From contig DATJPT010000009.1 of assembly GCA_035506275.1 (NCBI GenBank), positions 124,001 to 188,000 of the forward strand: 64,000 nt of DNA, written 5' to 3'. Every line of letters begins with the position of its first letter. The stretch's first letter is position 1. Below, one piece after another: positions 16,530-25,854 of this stretch. Origin of the DNA: Bacteroidota bacterium (GTDB taxonomy: Bacteria; Bacteroidota; Ignavibacteria; UBA10030; UBA8401). The notes under the pieces are model-generated. The model had not been told where the DNA came from and searched no databases. It saw nothing but the letters and a program-made list of their open reading frames with translations. The position numbers were made by a program, and so were the translations under genes.

Positions 16530-18463
16530 CCATGGTTCAGTACGTCGGCCTTATCATCCTTTTTCCGTTCCTCGGCTTTCTCTTCATCGGTCTTTTTGGC
16601 TCGAAGATAAGGTCCGAAAAACTCATCGGAAGCATCGGCTCGGGCGCGGTGATCATACCGTTCATCGTCGCAGTTTCTATCTTTGCCGAGATGCTTTCGC
16701 TCCCGGCAGGGGACCGGCAGCACGTCGTGAAGCAGTTTGAGTGGATCAGCGCCGGCTCGTTTTCCGTGAACGCGTCCCTGCAGGTCGACCAGCTTTCCAT
16801 CCTCATGACGCTGATCGTGACCGGCGTCGGCAGCCTCATCCATATCTATTCGATCGGTTACATGCACGGCGACAGAGGATTCTGGAGATTTTTTGCTTAC
16901 TTGAATCTTTTCATCTTCGCAATGCTCACGCTCGTTCTTGCCGACAATTTTTTGCTGATGTTTGTTGGATGGGAAGGCGTCGGCTTGTGCTCCTATCTGC
17001 TGATCGGATTCTGGTACGATAAGAATTTCGAAAAGGGAACCACTGGTGACGCCGCCAAGAAGGCCTTCATCGTCAACCGTATCGGCGATTTCGGATTTCT
17101 TCTCGGGATGTTCCTCATCTTTACAACGTTCGGCTCGCTGAATTTCGAGAGTGTGTTTTCCGCTGCGTCCGTTCTTGCCCGGGGGGATTCGACGGTCATG
17201 TGGATCACGCTCCTTCTTTTTGTCGGCGCGACCGGAAAATCAGCACAGATCCCGCTGTATGTCTGGCTCCCCGACGCCATGGCCGGTCCCACGCCGGTGA
17301 GCGCTCTTATCCACGCCGCGACGATGGTGACTGCGGGGGTGTACATGGTCGCGCGCAGTTCTATTTTGTTTGCCCTCTCGCCGGTCACGATGGAGGTGGT
17401 CGCTATCATCGGAGTGCTGACAGCTTTCTACGCTGCGACGATCGGTTTAGTGCAAAATGACATTAAGAAAGTTCTGGCATACTCGACCATCAGCCAGCTC
17501 GGCTACATGTTTCTCGGTCTGGGCGTCGGCGCGTTTGCCTCCGGAATTTTTCATGTGATGACGCATGCATTTTTCAAGGCGCTCCTCTTTCTCGGTTCCG
17601 GCGCTGTCATTCACGCGATGCACGAAGAGCAGGACATCCAGAAGATGGGGGGACTCAAGCAGCATCTGCCGACAACGTATAAAACGTTCTTGATCGGAGC
17701 GATTGCGATCTCAGGCATTCCGCCCCTGGCAGGGTTTTTCAGCAAGGATGAGATTTTGTGGAAAGCATTCTCTGACGGTTCGCCGATCCTGTGGGCGATC
17801 GGTGCCGCAGGCGCCGGATTGACGGCGTTTTACATGTTCCGCCTCGTCTCGCTGACGTTTGAGGGATCTGCAAGGTTCGACGAGCACCAGATTCATCCTC
17901 ACGAGGCGCCGAGGACGATGACAGTTCCCCTGATGATCCTCGCCCTGCTCTCTGTTGTCGGAGGATTTGTCGGAATTCCGGAGAGCCTTGGGGGCGGCAA
18001 TTGGTTTGAACGTTTCCTTGAACCGATCTTCGAGCGGGCGAACGCGAAGATGTTTCTTCCGTATCACGAAGCTTCCGCCGCGGAATATGTGCTAATGGCA
18101 GTTTCCGTGGCGATCGCCGCGGCGGGGATTTATTTGGCCCGGAGAATTTATCTCGAGAAAAAAGATGTTGCAGAGAAAGCCGCCTCGAGATTTTCGCGAA
18201 TCTATAACCTTCTCCTGAACAAATACTTCATCGACGAAATTTACGACGGGGCGGTTGTCAACCCGCTCGTAAAGGGTTCAGAAAAATTATTGTGGAAACG
18301 CGTTGACGTCGGCTTCATCGACGGATTGATAAATTTTGGAGCAAAAGCCGCAGAATACGCGAGCCAATTTTTTAGAAGAGTGCAAAGCGGAGTGGTTCAG
18401 GGGTACGCCGTAGTGTTCGTCGCAGGCATTTTATTCATCCTCGGATGGCTTATCATTCGATAA
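16523..18463 (+). CDS. nuoL: NADH-quinone oxidoreductase subunit L
   Basis: A 646-residue antiporter-like subunit at the far end of the complex I membrane arm. The conserved pumping residues are visible: the helix-5 glutamate (about Glu151) in '[18 protein letters not shown]' and the lysine of '[30 protein letters not shown]' region, as well as a histidine/lysine-rich later half '[24 protein letters not shown]'. The long C-terminal lateral helix is present at about 520-560, followed by the final anchor. ATG codons at 16523 and 16532 are both possible starts; the first overlaps nuoK by 7 bases. Length fits NuoL (610-660) rather than the related Mrp-type antiporters. Confidence 0.95.
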   Translation: MVAMVQYVGLIILFPFLGFLFIGLFGSKIRSEKLIGSIGSGAVIIPFIVAVSIFAEMLSLPAGDRQHVVKQFEWISAGSFSVNASLQVDQLSILMTLIVTGVGSLIHIYSIGYMHGDRGFWRFFAYLNLFIFAMLTLVLADNFLLMFVGWEGVGLCSYLLIGFWYDKNFEKGTTGDAAKKAFIVNRIGDFGFLLGMFLIFTTFGSLNFESVFSAASVLARGDSTVMWITLLLFVGATGKSAQIPLYVWLPDAMAGPTPVSALIHAATMVTAGVYMVARSSILFALSPVTMEVVAIIGVLTAFYAATIGLVQNDIKKVLAYSTISQLGYMFLGLGVGAFASGIFHVMTHAFFKALLFLGSGAVIHAMHEEQDIQKMGGLKQHLPTTYKTFLIGAIAISGIPPLAGFFSKDEILWKAFSDGSPILWAIGAAGAGLTAFYMFRLVSLTFEGSARFDEHQIHPHEAPRTMTVPLMILALLSVVGGFVGIPESLGGGNWFERFLEPIFERANAKMFLPYHEASAAEYVLMAVSVAIAAAGIYLARRIYLEKKDVAEKAASRFSRIYNLLLNKYFIDEIYDGAVVNPLVKGSEKLLWKRVDVGFIDGLINFGAKAAEYASQFFRRVQSGVVQGYAVVFVAGILFILGWLIIR

Positions 18464-18484
18464 TCTGATTTTTCAACGTTCACG

Positions 18485-20038
18485 ATGAACAATATTCTCT
18501 CATATACATTATTTTCCCCTTTTATCGGAATGGCGATCCTTCCGTTTGTTAACAGGGGTAAAACGACCGCCGTCAAAATTGTCGGGATCGCTTCGTCGGT
18601 CCTGACGTTTCTTCTTTCGCTCGTTGTCTATTTCTCGTTCGATCCGTCAAACACACAGCTCCAATTTGTGAATCGTGTTGCATGGATACAGCGGCTGGAT
18701 ATCAGCTATGCCGTCGGCATCGACGGCCTTTCGCTCCTCCTTGTTATTCTGACGACATTCCTTACTCCGATTGCTTTGCTCTCTTCATGGAATTCGATCA
18801 CGGTCCGGTTAAAAGAATACGTGTTTTTCATCCTCCTCTTGGAATTCGGGATGCTCGGGGTGTTTCTCGCATCCGATCTCTTCCTGTTCTATGTGTTCTG
18901 GGAAGCGATGCTGATTCCGATGTATTTCATCATCGGGATTTGGGGGGGGCAGGATAAGATCTATGCGGCGGTGAAATTCTTCCTCTACACGATGTCGGGG
19001 AGCCTTTTGATGCTCATTGCGATCTTGTCGCTCGGCTACTATGCATCGACGGTCCCGGGCGGACATTTCACGACGAACCTTGCGATGCTCTATCAGATCG
19101 CTCCGGGCATTCCGCGCAATATTCAAACGTGGATGTTCCTCGCTTTTACGCTCTCGTTTGCGATCAAAATTCCGCTGTTCCCGTTCCATACATGGCTTCC
19201 CGACGCGCACGTCCAGGCTCCGACCGCAGGAAGCGTCATCCTCGCCGCTGTGCTCTTAAAAATGGGGACGTACGGATTGCTCCGGTTTTGCCTGCCGCTG
19301 TTTCCCCAGGGATCGATTGAATTCACTCCGCTTCTTTCCACGCTGGCTGTCATCGGTATTGTATACGGCGCCCTTGTCGCAATGGTGCAGACGGACATTA
19401 AGAAGCTCGTTGCCTACTCTTCGGTGAGCCATCTTGGTTTTGTCGTCCTCGGAATTTTTTCGATGACCGAGGAAGGGATCCAAGGAGCGATGATCCAGAT
19501 GATCAACCACGGCCTATCGACCGGCGCTCTCTTTTTGATCGTCGGCATGCTGTACGACCGTCGGCATACGCGCGACATCTCACAGTTCGGAGGCTTGTCC
19601 GCCCGGCTTCCCGTCTTTGCTACGTTGTTCATGATCGTCATGCTCTCGTCGATCGGCCTTCCGGGCTTGAACGGCTTTGTCGGCGAGTTCCTTATCCTGC
19701 TCGGATCGTTTAAGTCGACATTGTTAGGGTCGCATGTCTATACGATCATCGCCGCGTCGGGAGTGATATTCGCCGCCGTGTACATGCTATGGATGTTTCA
19801 GCGGGTCATGTTTGGAAAACTCACGAACCCTGCGAACCAGTCTCTCCATGATCTGTCGGGAAGGGAAATTGCCGTCTTGGTTCCTATCATCGTTTTCATC
19901 GTGTGGATCGGGGTCTACCCGTCGACGTTTTTGAAATCGTCCGCCGCGTCCACGAGACAAATTGTGAGAGTGCTTGAACAAGCCCGAAGCGGCGAAATTC
20001 ATTCCTCGCTCGCTAAAACTGCCCAGAGCATCCGGTAA
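18485..20038 (+). CDS. nuoM: NADH-quinone oxidoreductase subunit M
   Basis: A 517-residue antiporter-like complex I subunit with about 14 helices. Conserved features are 'FYVFWEAMLIPMYFIIGIWGG' with the helix-5 glutamate, 'KIPLFPFHTWLPDAHVQAPTAGSVILA' region with the pumping lysine, and 'QTDIKKLVAYSSVSHLGFVVLGI'. NuoM sits between NuoL and NuoN in the membrane arm. It begins 21 bases after nuoL. A run of eight Gs lies inside the gene at 18952-18959 (Trp-Gly-Gly codons), a possible slippage site. The next gene, one base after its stop, is an unrelated antiporter rather than nuoN. Confidence 0.95.
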   Translation: MNNILSYTLFSPFIGMAILPFVNRGKTTAVKIVGIASSVLTFLLSLVVYFSFDPSNTQLQFVNRVAWIQRLDISYAVGIDGLSLLLVILTTFLTPIALLSSWNSITVRLKEYVFFILLLEFGMLGVFLASDLFLFYVFWEAMLIPMYFIIGIWGGQDKIYAAVKFFLYTMSGSLLMLIAILSLGYYASTVPGGHFTTNLAMLYQIAPGIPRNIQTWMFLAFTLSFAIKIPLFPFHTWLPDAHVQAPTAGSVILAAVLLKMGTYGLLRFCLPLFPQGSIEFTPLLSTLAVIGIVYGALVAMVQTDIKKLVAYSSVSHLGFVVLGIFSMTEEGIQGAMIQMINHGLSTGALFLIVGMLYDRRHTRDISQFGGLSARLPVFATLFMIVMLSSIGLPGLNGFVGEFLILLGSFKSTLLGSHVYTIIAASGVIFAAVYMLWMFQRVMFGKLTNPANQSLHDLSGREIAVLVPIIVFIVWIGVYPSTFLKSSAASTRQIVRVLEQARSGEIHSSLAKTAQSIR

Positions 20039-20039
20039 C

Positions 20040-21530
20040 ATGTCCATCATCCGAGCGGCGCTCAAAATATCTCTATTGCTTTCCGGCATCTCTTCGATCG
20101 CCTTCGCCGGAGAAGCTTCAGCCGTCCCTCAAGTTCCCTCGACGATGATCCTGCCGTTTGCAGTCCTCCTTGCCGCGATCGCCGTCGTTCCGTTCGTCCA
20201 CGGAGCATGGTGGAAGAACAATTATCCAGCCGTTGCAGTTGGCCTCGGCGTTGTTGCCGTCGCATGGTATCTTCTTGCAACGGGGAATGAAGAACGCATC
20301 CTCGAATCGGGAAAAGAATACGTCAGTTTTGTTGTTCTCATCGGCTCTCTCTTCATCGTCTCCGGAGGAATTCTCCTTCGTATTTCGGGGAACGCCGGAC
20401 CGTTTGGAAATCTCATCCTTCTTGCAACGGGAGCCGTTGCGGCGAACATCCTTGGCACGACGGGCGCATCGATCATTTTGATACGGCCGTATCTCCATGC
20501 CAACAAATATCGTCTTCGTCCGTTTCATATCGTCTTCTTTATCTTTGTGGTCAGCAATATGGGAGGAGCGTTGACTCCGATCGGGGACCCGCCGATATTC
20601 CTCGGTTATCTGAAAGGGATACCGTTCTTTTGGGTACTCTCGTCGGCATGGTATATGTGGCTTTTGGCGATCGGGATAGTGCTTGCGGTTTTTTTTGCCG
20701 TCGACTACCTCAGCTTTCGAAAATTCGAAACAAGCCCATCCCGTATTCCGATGTCCGAGGTACATGAAGAAGCGAAGGTGAACGGACTGCACAACGTCTT
20801 TTTTTTGGCAATTATTGTTTTGGCGCTCTTCATCGGACATCCGTTGTTTTTTCGTGAGTTCGTCATGATCCTGGCGGCCGTCGGTTCATATTTCTCGACG
20901 AAGAATGAAATTCACAAAGCCAACGCTTTCACCTTTGCCCCGTTGAAAGAAGTTGCAATTCTGTTCGTCGGGATCTTTGCTACGTTGGTTCCTGTCCTTG
21001 ATTGGATTGAGATGCACGCGGCCTCGTCCGGCATTTCGACGCCCGGCCAATTTTTCTGGGGCACCGGCCTTCTCTCAAGCATGCTTGACAACGCTCCGAC
21101 GTATTTGAACTCTCTCAGCGCATCCGTCGGATTGTTCGTCGGCCAGAACATCCTCTCACAGGTGAACCGGCTGGTGCTTTCCCACGGGTCGGAACTATCA
21201 GCCCTCACTGCCGTCGAAATCAGGAATACGTTCTCGGTGCTTGCGAAATATCATGGAGAACTCGTTGCCGCCGGAAGTGTTCCGCAGTCGGTCGTCCAGG
21301 TTTCGTATTTGATGGGAAACCGGGATGTTTATCTGAAAGCGATCTCGCTGAGCGCAGTGTTCTTCGGGGCCGGAACGTACATCGGGAACGGTCCCAATTT
21401 TATGGTCAAGGCGATTGCTGAGGAAGCCGGAGCCGTCATGCCGTCGTTCTTCGGGTACGTCGGCCGGTATGCGGTTCCGGTGCTGCTTCCGACGTTCATT
21501 CTCGTGTGGTTCGTTTTCTTTCGTTCATAG
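20040..21530 (+). CDS. NhaD-type Na+/H+ antiporter within the nuo cluster
   Basis: A 496-residue transporter of the ion-transporter (ArsB/NhaD) superfamily with a cleavable-looking signal sequence and about 12 further membrane segments. The core is 'SNMGGALTPIGDPPIFLGYLKGIPFFW', the hairpin motif typical of NhaD, with a later 'SSMLDNAPTYLNSL' resembling the second cation-binding half. I start it at 20040, one base after the nuoM stop; the frame extends upstream inside nuoM without support. NhaD exchanges sodium for protons across the inner membrane. Insertion between nuoM and nuoN matches the arrangement I recall for Rhodothermus marinus. Citrate-transporter-like annotation is common for this family but less likely here. 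Confidence 0.8.
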   Translation: MSIIRAALKISLLLSGISSIAFAGEASAVPQVPSTMILPFAVLLAAIAVVPFVHGAWWKNNYPAVAVGLGVVAVAWYLLATGNEERILESGKEYVSFVVLIGSLFIVSGGILLRISGNAGPFGNLILLATGAVAANILGTTGASIILIRPYLHANKYRLRPFHIVFFIFVVSNMGGALTPIGDPPIFLGYLKGIPFFWVLSSAWYMWLLAIGIVLAVFFAVDYLSFRKFETSPSRIPMSEVHEEAKVNGLHNVFFLAIIVLALFIGHPLFFREFVMILAAVGSYFSTKNEIHKANAFTFAPLKEVAILFVGIFATLVPVLDWIEMHAASSGISTPGQFFWGTGLLSSMLDNAPTYLNSLSASVGLFVGQNILSQVNRLVLSHGSELSALTAVEIRNTFSVLAKYHGELVAAGSVPQSVVQVSYLMGNRDVYLKAISLSAVFFGAGTYIGNGPNFMVKAIAEEAGAVMPSFFGYVGRYAVPVLLPTFILVWFVFFRS

Positions 21531-21551
21531 TTCTTTCCAGAGGACGAGTCT

Positions 21552-22976
21552 ATGGTTTTTTCAGCGTCAGATTTGTACGGAATATCTCCGATCCTTTCGG
21601 TCTCGATCACAGCGCTCGTCGCTCTCATCGTCAAGTCCGTAAAGCGGAACAGCGAAACCGCAATTCTTGTCGTCGGCATCGTTGGAATTCTGGTCAGCAT
21701 CGGGTTCAGTGTTGTGACCTTCTCCTTGAGCACGACGGCGTTCAACGACATGGTGCTTGTCGGCGGTTATGCCAGTTTCTTCGACGTGATCTTCCTCGCT
21801 GCAGGTCTTCTGACCTTCCTTCTTTCCGATTCTTATCTGAAGAAAGAGAATATTCATTTCGGCGAATTCTACGTTCTCGTGCTCCTTGCGGTGGCAGGAA
21901 TGATGCTGATGGGATCCTCCGCAGATTTGATCACGCTCTTTCTCGGCGTCGAATTGATGTCCGTCTGTTTTTACGTGCTGGCAGGGTTCATGAGAACGAA
22001 GCTTAGCTCCAACGAGGCTGCGTTGAAGTATTTTCTTCTCGGGGCGTTCGCGACCGGTTTTTTGCTCTACGGAATTGCGCTCATCTACGGCACGACCGGA
22101 ACGACGAATCTTCTTCGTATCGCTTCGGTACACGTCGGCGAATCGGCACGCACGTTATACAACGTCGGATTCGGTTTGTTGCTGATCGGTCTTGCGTTCA
22201 AGGTCGCCGCGGTTCCGTTTCATATGTGGGCTCCCGATGTGTATGAAGGCTCGCCCACGACCGTCGCGGCATTGATGTCGACGGGAGGGAAGTCCGCCGC
22301 GTTCGCCGCTTCCGTGCTTGTGTTTTCGATTCCGATCGCACAGCACGACGAACATTTCAAATTGATTCTTGCGGTACTCGCCGCAAGTTCGATGGTCGTC
22401 GGCAATCTTTTCGGTCTGTCCCAGACCAACCTCAAGAGGATGCTGGCGTACTCCAGCATCGCCCATGCGGGATATATGCTCATCGGGGTTGCATCCGGCC
22501 AGCCGCTCGGAGAGCAAGGGATACTCTTTTATCTTGTTTCCTACACGTTGACCAACCTTGGCGCGTTCGGCGTCATCTCGATCCTTGAGAAAGAATCCGG
22601 AAAAAATGTTTCGTATGAAGAGTACGCTGGGCTCGGCACCCGCAGGCCGGCGATCGCGGCGCTCCTTTCGATGTTCATGTTCTCCCTGACCGGCATTCCG
22701 CCGTTCGCGGGCTTTGTCGGGAAATATTACCTTTTCACGAGCGCCGTGCAATCGGGAATGACATGGCTTGCAATTCTCGGCGTCCTGACGAGCCTTCTAT
22801 CGGCATACTATTATCTGCGTGTCGTCGTCTATATGTATTTCCGAGATTCTGCGGAAGCCCCGGAGGCCGGCACACCGCGGCTTGCCGCCTTTTCCGTGAT
22901 GCTCTCCGCCGCTGGAATTATCCTGTTTGGAATTCTCCCATCACTCATCCTGAATGTTACGCAATTGCTTTTTTGA
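21552..22976 (+). CDS. nuoN: NADH-quinone oxidoreductase subunit N
   Basis: A 474-residue antiporter-like complex I subunit, the one nearest NuoK. Typical parts are 'FLGVELMSVCFYVLAGFMR' with the helix-5 glutamate, 'FKVAAVPFHMWAPDVYEGSPTTVAALMSTGGKSAAF' region with the channel lysine, and 'QTNLKRMLAYSSIAHAGYMLIG'. It closes the J-K-L-M-(antiporter)-N block. Translation probably starts at the ATG at 21552, with GAGGACGAG upstream. Codon use and composition look like those of its neighbours, so there is no sign that the antiporter insertion disturbed the operon. Confidence 0.95.
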   Translation: MVFSASDLYGISPILSVSITALVALIVKSVKRNSETAILVVGIVGILVSIGFSVVTFSLSTTAFNDMVLVGGYASFFDVIFLAAGLLTFLLSDSYLKKENIHFGEFYVLVLLAVAGMMLMGSSADLITLFLGVELMSVCFYVLAGFMRTKLSSNEAALKYFLLGAFATGFLLYGIALIYGTTGTTNLLRIASVHVGESARTLYNVGFGLLLIGLAFKVAAVPFHMWAPDVYEGSPTTVAALMSTGGKSAAFAASVLVFSIPIAQHDEHFKLILAVLAASSMVVGNLFGLSQTNLKRMLAYSSIAHAGYMLIGVASGQPLGEQGILFYLVSYTLTNLGAFGVISILEKESGKNVSYEEYAGLGTRRPAIAALLSMFMFSLTGIPPFAGFVGKYYLFTSAVQSGMTWLAILGVLTSLLSAYYYLRVVVYMYFRDSAEAPEAGTPRLAAFSVMLSAAGIILFGILPSLILNVTQLLF

Positions 22977-23048
22977 TATTGGGTGGAAGATCGCTGCCGT
23001 CCATTTCTTGCTTTCATTGAATGGACGGTTTTCATTTTTGGAGGGTTC

Positions 23049-24635
23049 GTGCTCCCCGTCGTAAGTCCTCAACAAATGAAAGCCATGGACGAACTGGCAT
23101 CTCGCCGGTTCGGGATGCCGTCCCTCTCGCTGATGGAAAATGCGGGCCGCTCTGTCATTGACGAGATGGAAAAAGCATTCGGCCCCGTTGGTGGCCGGAA
23201 GATTCTTGTCGTCGCTGGAAAAGGGAAGAACGGCGGAGACGGTTTCGTCGCCGGCCGGTATGCCGTTCAGCGCGGAGCGACAGTTGCAGTGCTTTTTCTC
23301 GGCAAAAGGGGCGATATGCAAGGGGATACAAAAATAAATTTTGATAAATTGCAAAGCATCGGCGGCAGAAATCTCATTTTCTTGCCATCGACGCGCGGCA
23401 AAGGAGTTTCGCGGAAGAAATTTGACTTCATCATCGATGCAATTTTTGGAACTTCGTTTCATGGCGAGGTGCGCGGTGCGTTCAAGGCAACCATCGAATG
23501 GATCAATCGTCAGCGGAATTCAAAGGTCATTGCAGTGGATATTCCTTCCGGGCTTGATGCTCTAACCGGAGAATGCTCCTCAGCGGCAGTGCAAGCTGAC
23601 CTGACGGTCTCGATGGCCTTGCCCAAACTCGGATTTTATACCGGAAAAGGAAAAGGGATGACCGGCCCGGTTGTCGTTGCCGACATTCAGATGCCGAAGA
23701 AGCTTCTTGACAACCGCAAGTTTTACACCTTTTTTGTCGAGAAGAAGGATGTTCAAAACGGTCTCCCCGTTCGGTCAGAGACAGCTCATAAGCAGAGCGT
23801 CGGAAAAATCTTTGTGGTTGCGGGCTCAAAAGGATTGAGCGGCGCCGCGCTCCTCTGTTCTCAATCGGCAATGAAATCCGGCGCCGGTGCGGTCGTTCTG
23901 GGAATCCCGTCGGCGGTTTTTCCGGCAGTCGCCCGGCGAACATTGGAGGTGATGCCCTTTGAGCTGCCGTCCACAGCCGAAGGCTCTGTCGCATTTTCAG
24001 CCCTTGAAGTTATGGGCCCCAAAATGAAATGGGCCGATGTAATTCTCATAGGCCCTGGATTATCCACGAACGCCGAAAGCGTTGAACTTGTTCATACAAT
24101 TGTCTCAACGGCTGAACAGACGCTGATCGTCGATGCCGACGGATTGAATGCATTGGCCCAAGATATTTCCCTGCTTCGAAAGAGAAAATGCCGATCCGTT
24201 ATTCTCACCCCTCACATGGGAGAATTTTCCCGGCTGGTCACGCTCCCCGCGGCGGAAATCGAGAGAGAGAAGATTCAGATCGCGAGATCCTTTGCCCGGA
24301 AGAATAATGTTATTCTTGTGTTGAAGGGGGCGCCGACGATCGTGGCAGTTCCGTCGGGCTCTGTGTTTGTCAATTCGACCGGAAATCCGGGAATGGCCAC
24401 GGCAGGCTCCGGCGACGTCCTCGCCGGCATCATTGCGGCGCTATGCGGACAGCACAACCCTCCCGAACGGGCCGCGATCAACGGGGTCTTCGTACACGGA
24501 TACGCGGGCGATCTTGCGCGCAACGATATCGGTGAAATGGGAATGCTTGCGAGCGATATCATGAAACGGATTCCGTCCGCCCTTCAGGAGCTCGCAGCGC
24601 GGGGAAAAAATACCTATTCCAGGACAGCGGTATGA
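23049..24635 (+). CDS. nnr: bifunctional NAD(P)HX epimerase/dehydratase
   Basis: A 528-residue repair enzyme joining two domains. The N-terminal epimerase domain (YjeF_N, about 1-215) shows 'GKGKNGGDGFVAGRY', 'DAIFGTSFHGEVRG' and 'DIPSGLDALTGE'. The C-terminal ADP/ATP-dependent dehydratase (about 230-515) shows 'AGSKGLSGAALLCSQSAMKSGAG' region, 'IVDADGLNALA', 'ILTPHMGEFSRL' and 'NPGMATAGSGDVLAGIIAAL'. Together they repair hydrated NADH and NADPH. The GTG at 23049 follows GGAGG five bases upstream and gives normal length; the open frame reaches back to 22983. Its stop overlaps the next gene by ATGA. Confidence 0.93.
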   Translation: MLPVVSPQQMKAMDELASRRFGMPSLSLMENAGRSVIDEMEKAFGPVGGRKILVVAGKGKNGGDGFVAGRYAVQRGATVAVLFLGKRGDMQGDTKINFDKLQSIGGRNLIFLPSTRGKGVSRKKFDFIIDAIFGTSFHGEVRGAFKATIEWINRQRNSKVIAVDIPSGLDALTGECSSAAVQADLTVSMALPKLGFYTGKGKGMTGPVVVADIQMPKKLLDNRKFYTFFVEKKDVQNGLPVRSETAHKQSVGKIFVVAGSKGLSGAALLCSQSAMKSGAGAVVLGIPSAVFPAVARRTLEVMPFELPSTAEGSVAFSALEVMGPKMKWADVILIGPGLSTNAESVELVHTIVSTAEQTLIVDADGLNALAQDISLLRKRKCRSVILTPHMGEFSRLVTLPAAEIEREKIQIARSFARKNNVILVLKGAPTIVAVPSGSVFVNSTGNPGMATAGSGDVLAGIIAALCGQHNPPERAAINGVFVHGYAGDLARNDIGEMGMLASDIMKRIPSALQELAARGKNTYSRTAV

Positions 24636-25849
24636 TGCTCCAACTTTTACTTTTGTTCATCCTCATTATTTTTAGCGGCCTTTTTTCGTCATCCGAAATT
24701 GTCTTCATTGTGGCGAACAAGGCAAAAATGGAAGTCCGCGCGCGCCGGAAGAAATTCGGAGCAGCGCAGGCATTGTCCTTTGTCAGCAGCCCGGAAGAAT
24801 ATCTTACCACGGTGCTGGTGGGTAACAATGTGGCGAACATCGCCTTCTCTTCCATTGCGGCCATCCTTCTTCAGGAGCATCTGCACGGCTCGGATACGCT
24901 CATTACCATTATTATCTCTTTTATCATTCTGCTCTTCGGCGAATTGCTTCCGAAATCCCTTTTCCGCATTATAGCAGATACCGTTGTCCCATATGCATCA
25001 TCGTTCCTTCAGGCGTGCCGCATCCTGCTTCTTCCTTTTGTGTGGGTGACACAGCAGGCTTCGAAGGGCATTATTTCCGGACTCGGGTTTGAAAACTCCA
25101 GCGTAGGCAGATTCCTCCATAAAAAAGATGTCGAGGTTCTCCTCAAGGAGAGTACGGAAGTGGGCGAAGTCGGCAAAGAGGTTGGGAAGAAAATTATCAA
25201 AGTGATCACGTTAAGCGATGTTCTGGCCAAAGATGTCATGAAGGCGCGTGCAAACGTCGTCGCGGTCGATGTGAAGACTCCGGTCAAGCAGGCATGGCAG
25301 GTGCTGGTCGACCGGGGATATTCAAAACTGCTGGTGTATGATCAGACGGTCGACAATATCATCGGCGTGGTATTCGCCCGGGATTTTTTCTCGAGGCCGC
25401 GGACGCTCTCGCACATCCTGCGGGAAACGGTTTTCGTTCCCGAAACGAAGAACTGCTCCGACCTTTTCCGCGATTTCCGGCTTAAGAAGATCTCCCTCGC
25501 GGTCGTGGTCGATGAATTTGGAGGGACCGCAGGCGTCGTAACGTCCGAGGATATTCTCGAAGAATTTTTGGGAGAGATCGCCGACGGGCAGCAGGAAGAA
25601 GACCAGTACATCAAGCGATCTCCGGACGGGACGTTTCTCGTGAACGGAAGAGCGGAAATCCACAAATTGAAACAAGTGATCGGCGCGGAAATACCGGACG
25701 GACCGTATGACACCATCGCCGGATTTATGATGCATTCCCTCGGAAGGATCCCGTCAGAGAAGGAAGAGGTGCGCATCGGTACGATGCTCATTCAGGTAGT
25801 GCGGGCCACAAAAACAAAGGTCGAATTGCTTAAGATCCGCGTGCAATAG
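24632..25849 (+). CDS. CNNM/CorC-HlyC family membrane protein with CBS domains
   Basis: A 405-residue protein with the usual three-part layout: a DUF21 membrane domain (about 1-190, with 'SGLFSSSEIVFIVANKAKMEVRAR' region and 'LLFGELLPKSLFR'), a pair of CBS domains (about 205-320, with 'VFVPETKNCSDLFRDFRLKK' and 'AVVVDEFGGTAGVVTSEDILEEFLGEI' region), and a C-terminal CorC/HlyC transporter-associated domain. Members are linked to magnesium export or homeostasis; the historical hemolysin name is misleading. It is translationally coupled to nnr by ATGA. The exact ion and direction are not readable from sequence. Confidence 0.87.
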   Translation: MMLQLLLLFILIIFSGLFSSSEIVFIVANKAKMEVRARRKKFGAAQALSFVSSPEEYLTTVLVGNNVANIAFSSIAAILLQEHLHGSDTLITIIISFIILLFGELLPKSLFRIIADTVVPYASSFLQACRILLLPFVWVTQQASKGIISGLGFENSSVGRFLHKKDVEVLLKESTEVGEVGKEVGKKIIKVITLSDVLAKDVMKARANVVAVDVKTPVKQAWQVLVDRGYSKLLVYDQTVDNIIGVVFARDFFSRPRTLSHILRETVFVPETKNCSDLFRDFRLKKISLAVVVDEFGGTAGVVTSEDILEEFLGEIADGQQEEDQYIKRSPDGTFLVNGRAEIHKLKQVIGAEIPDGPYDTIAGFMMHSLGRIPSEKEEVRIGTMLIQVVRATKTKVELLKIRVQ

Positions 25850-25854
25850 GTCTT

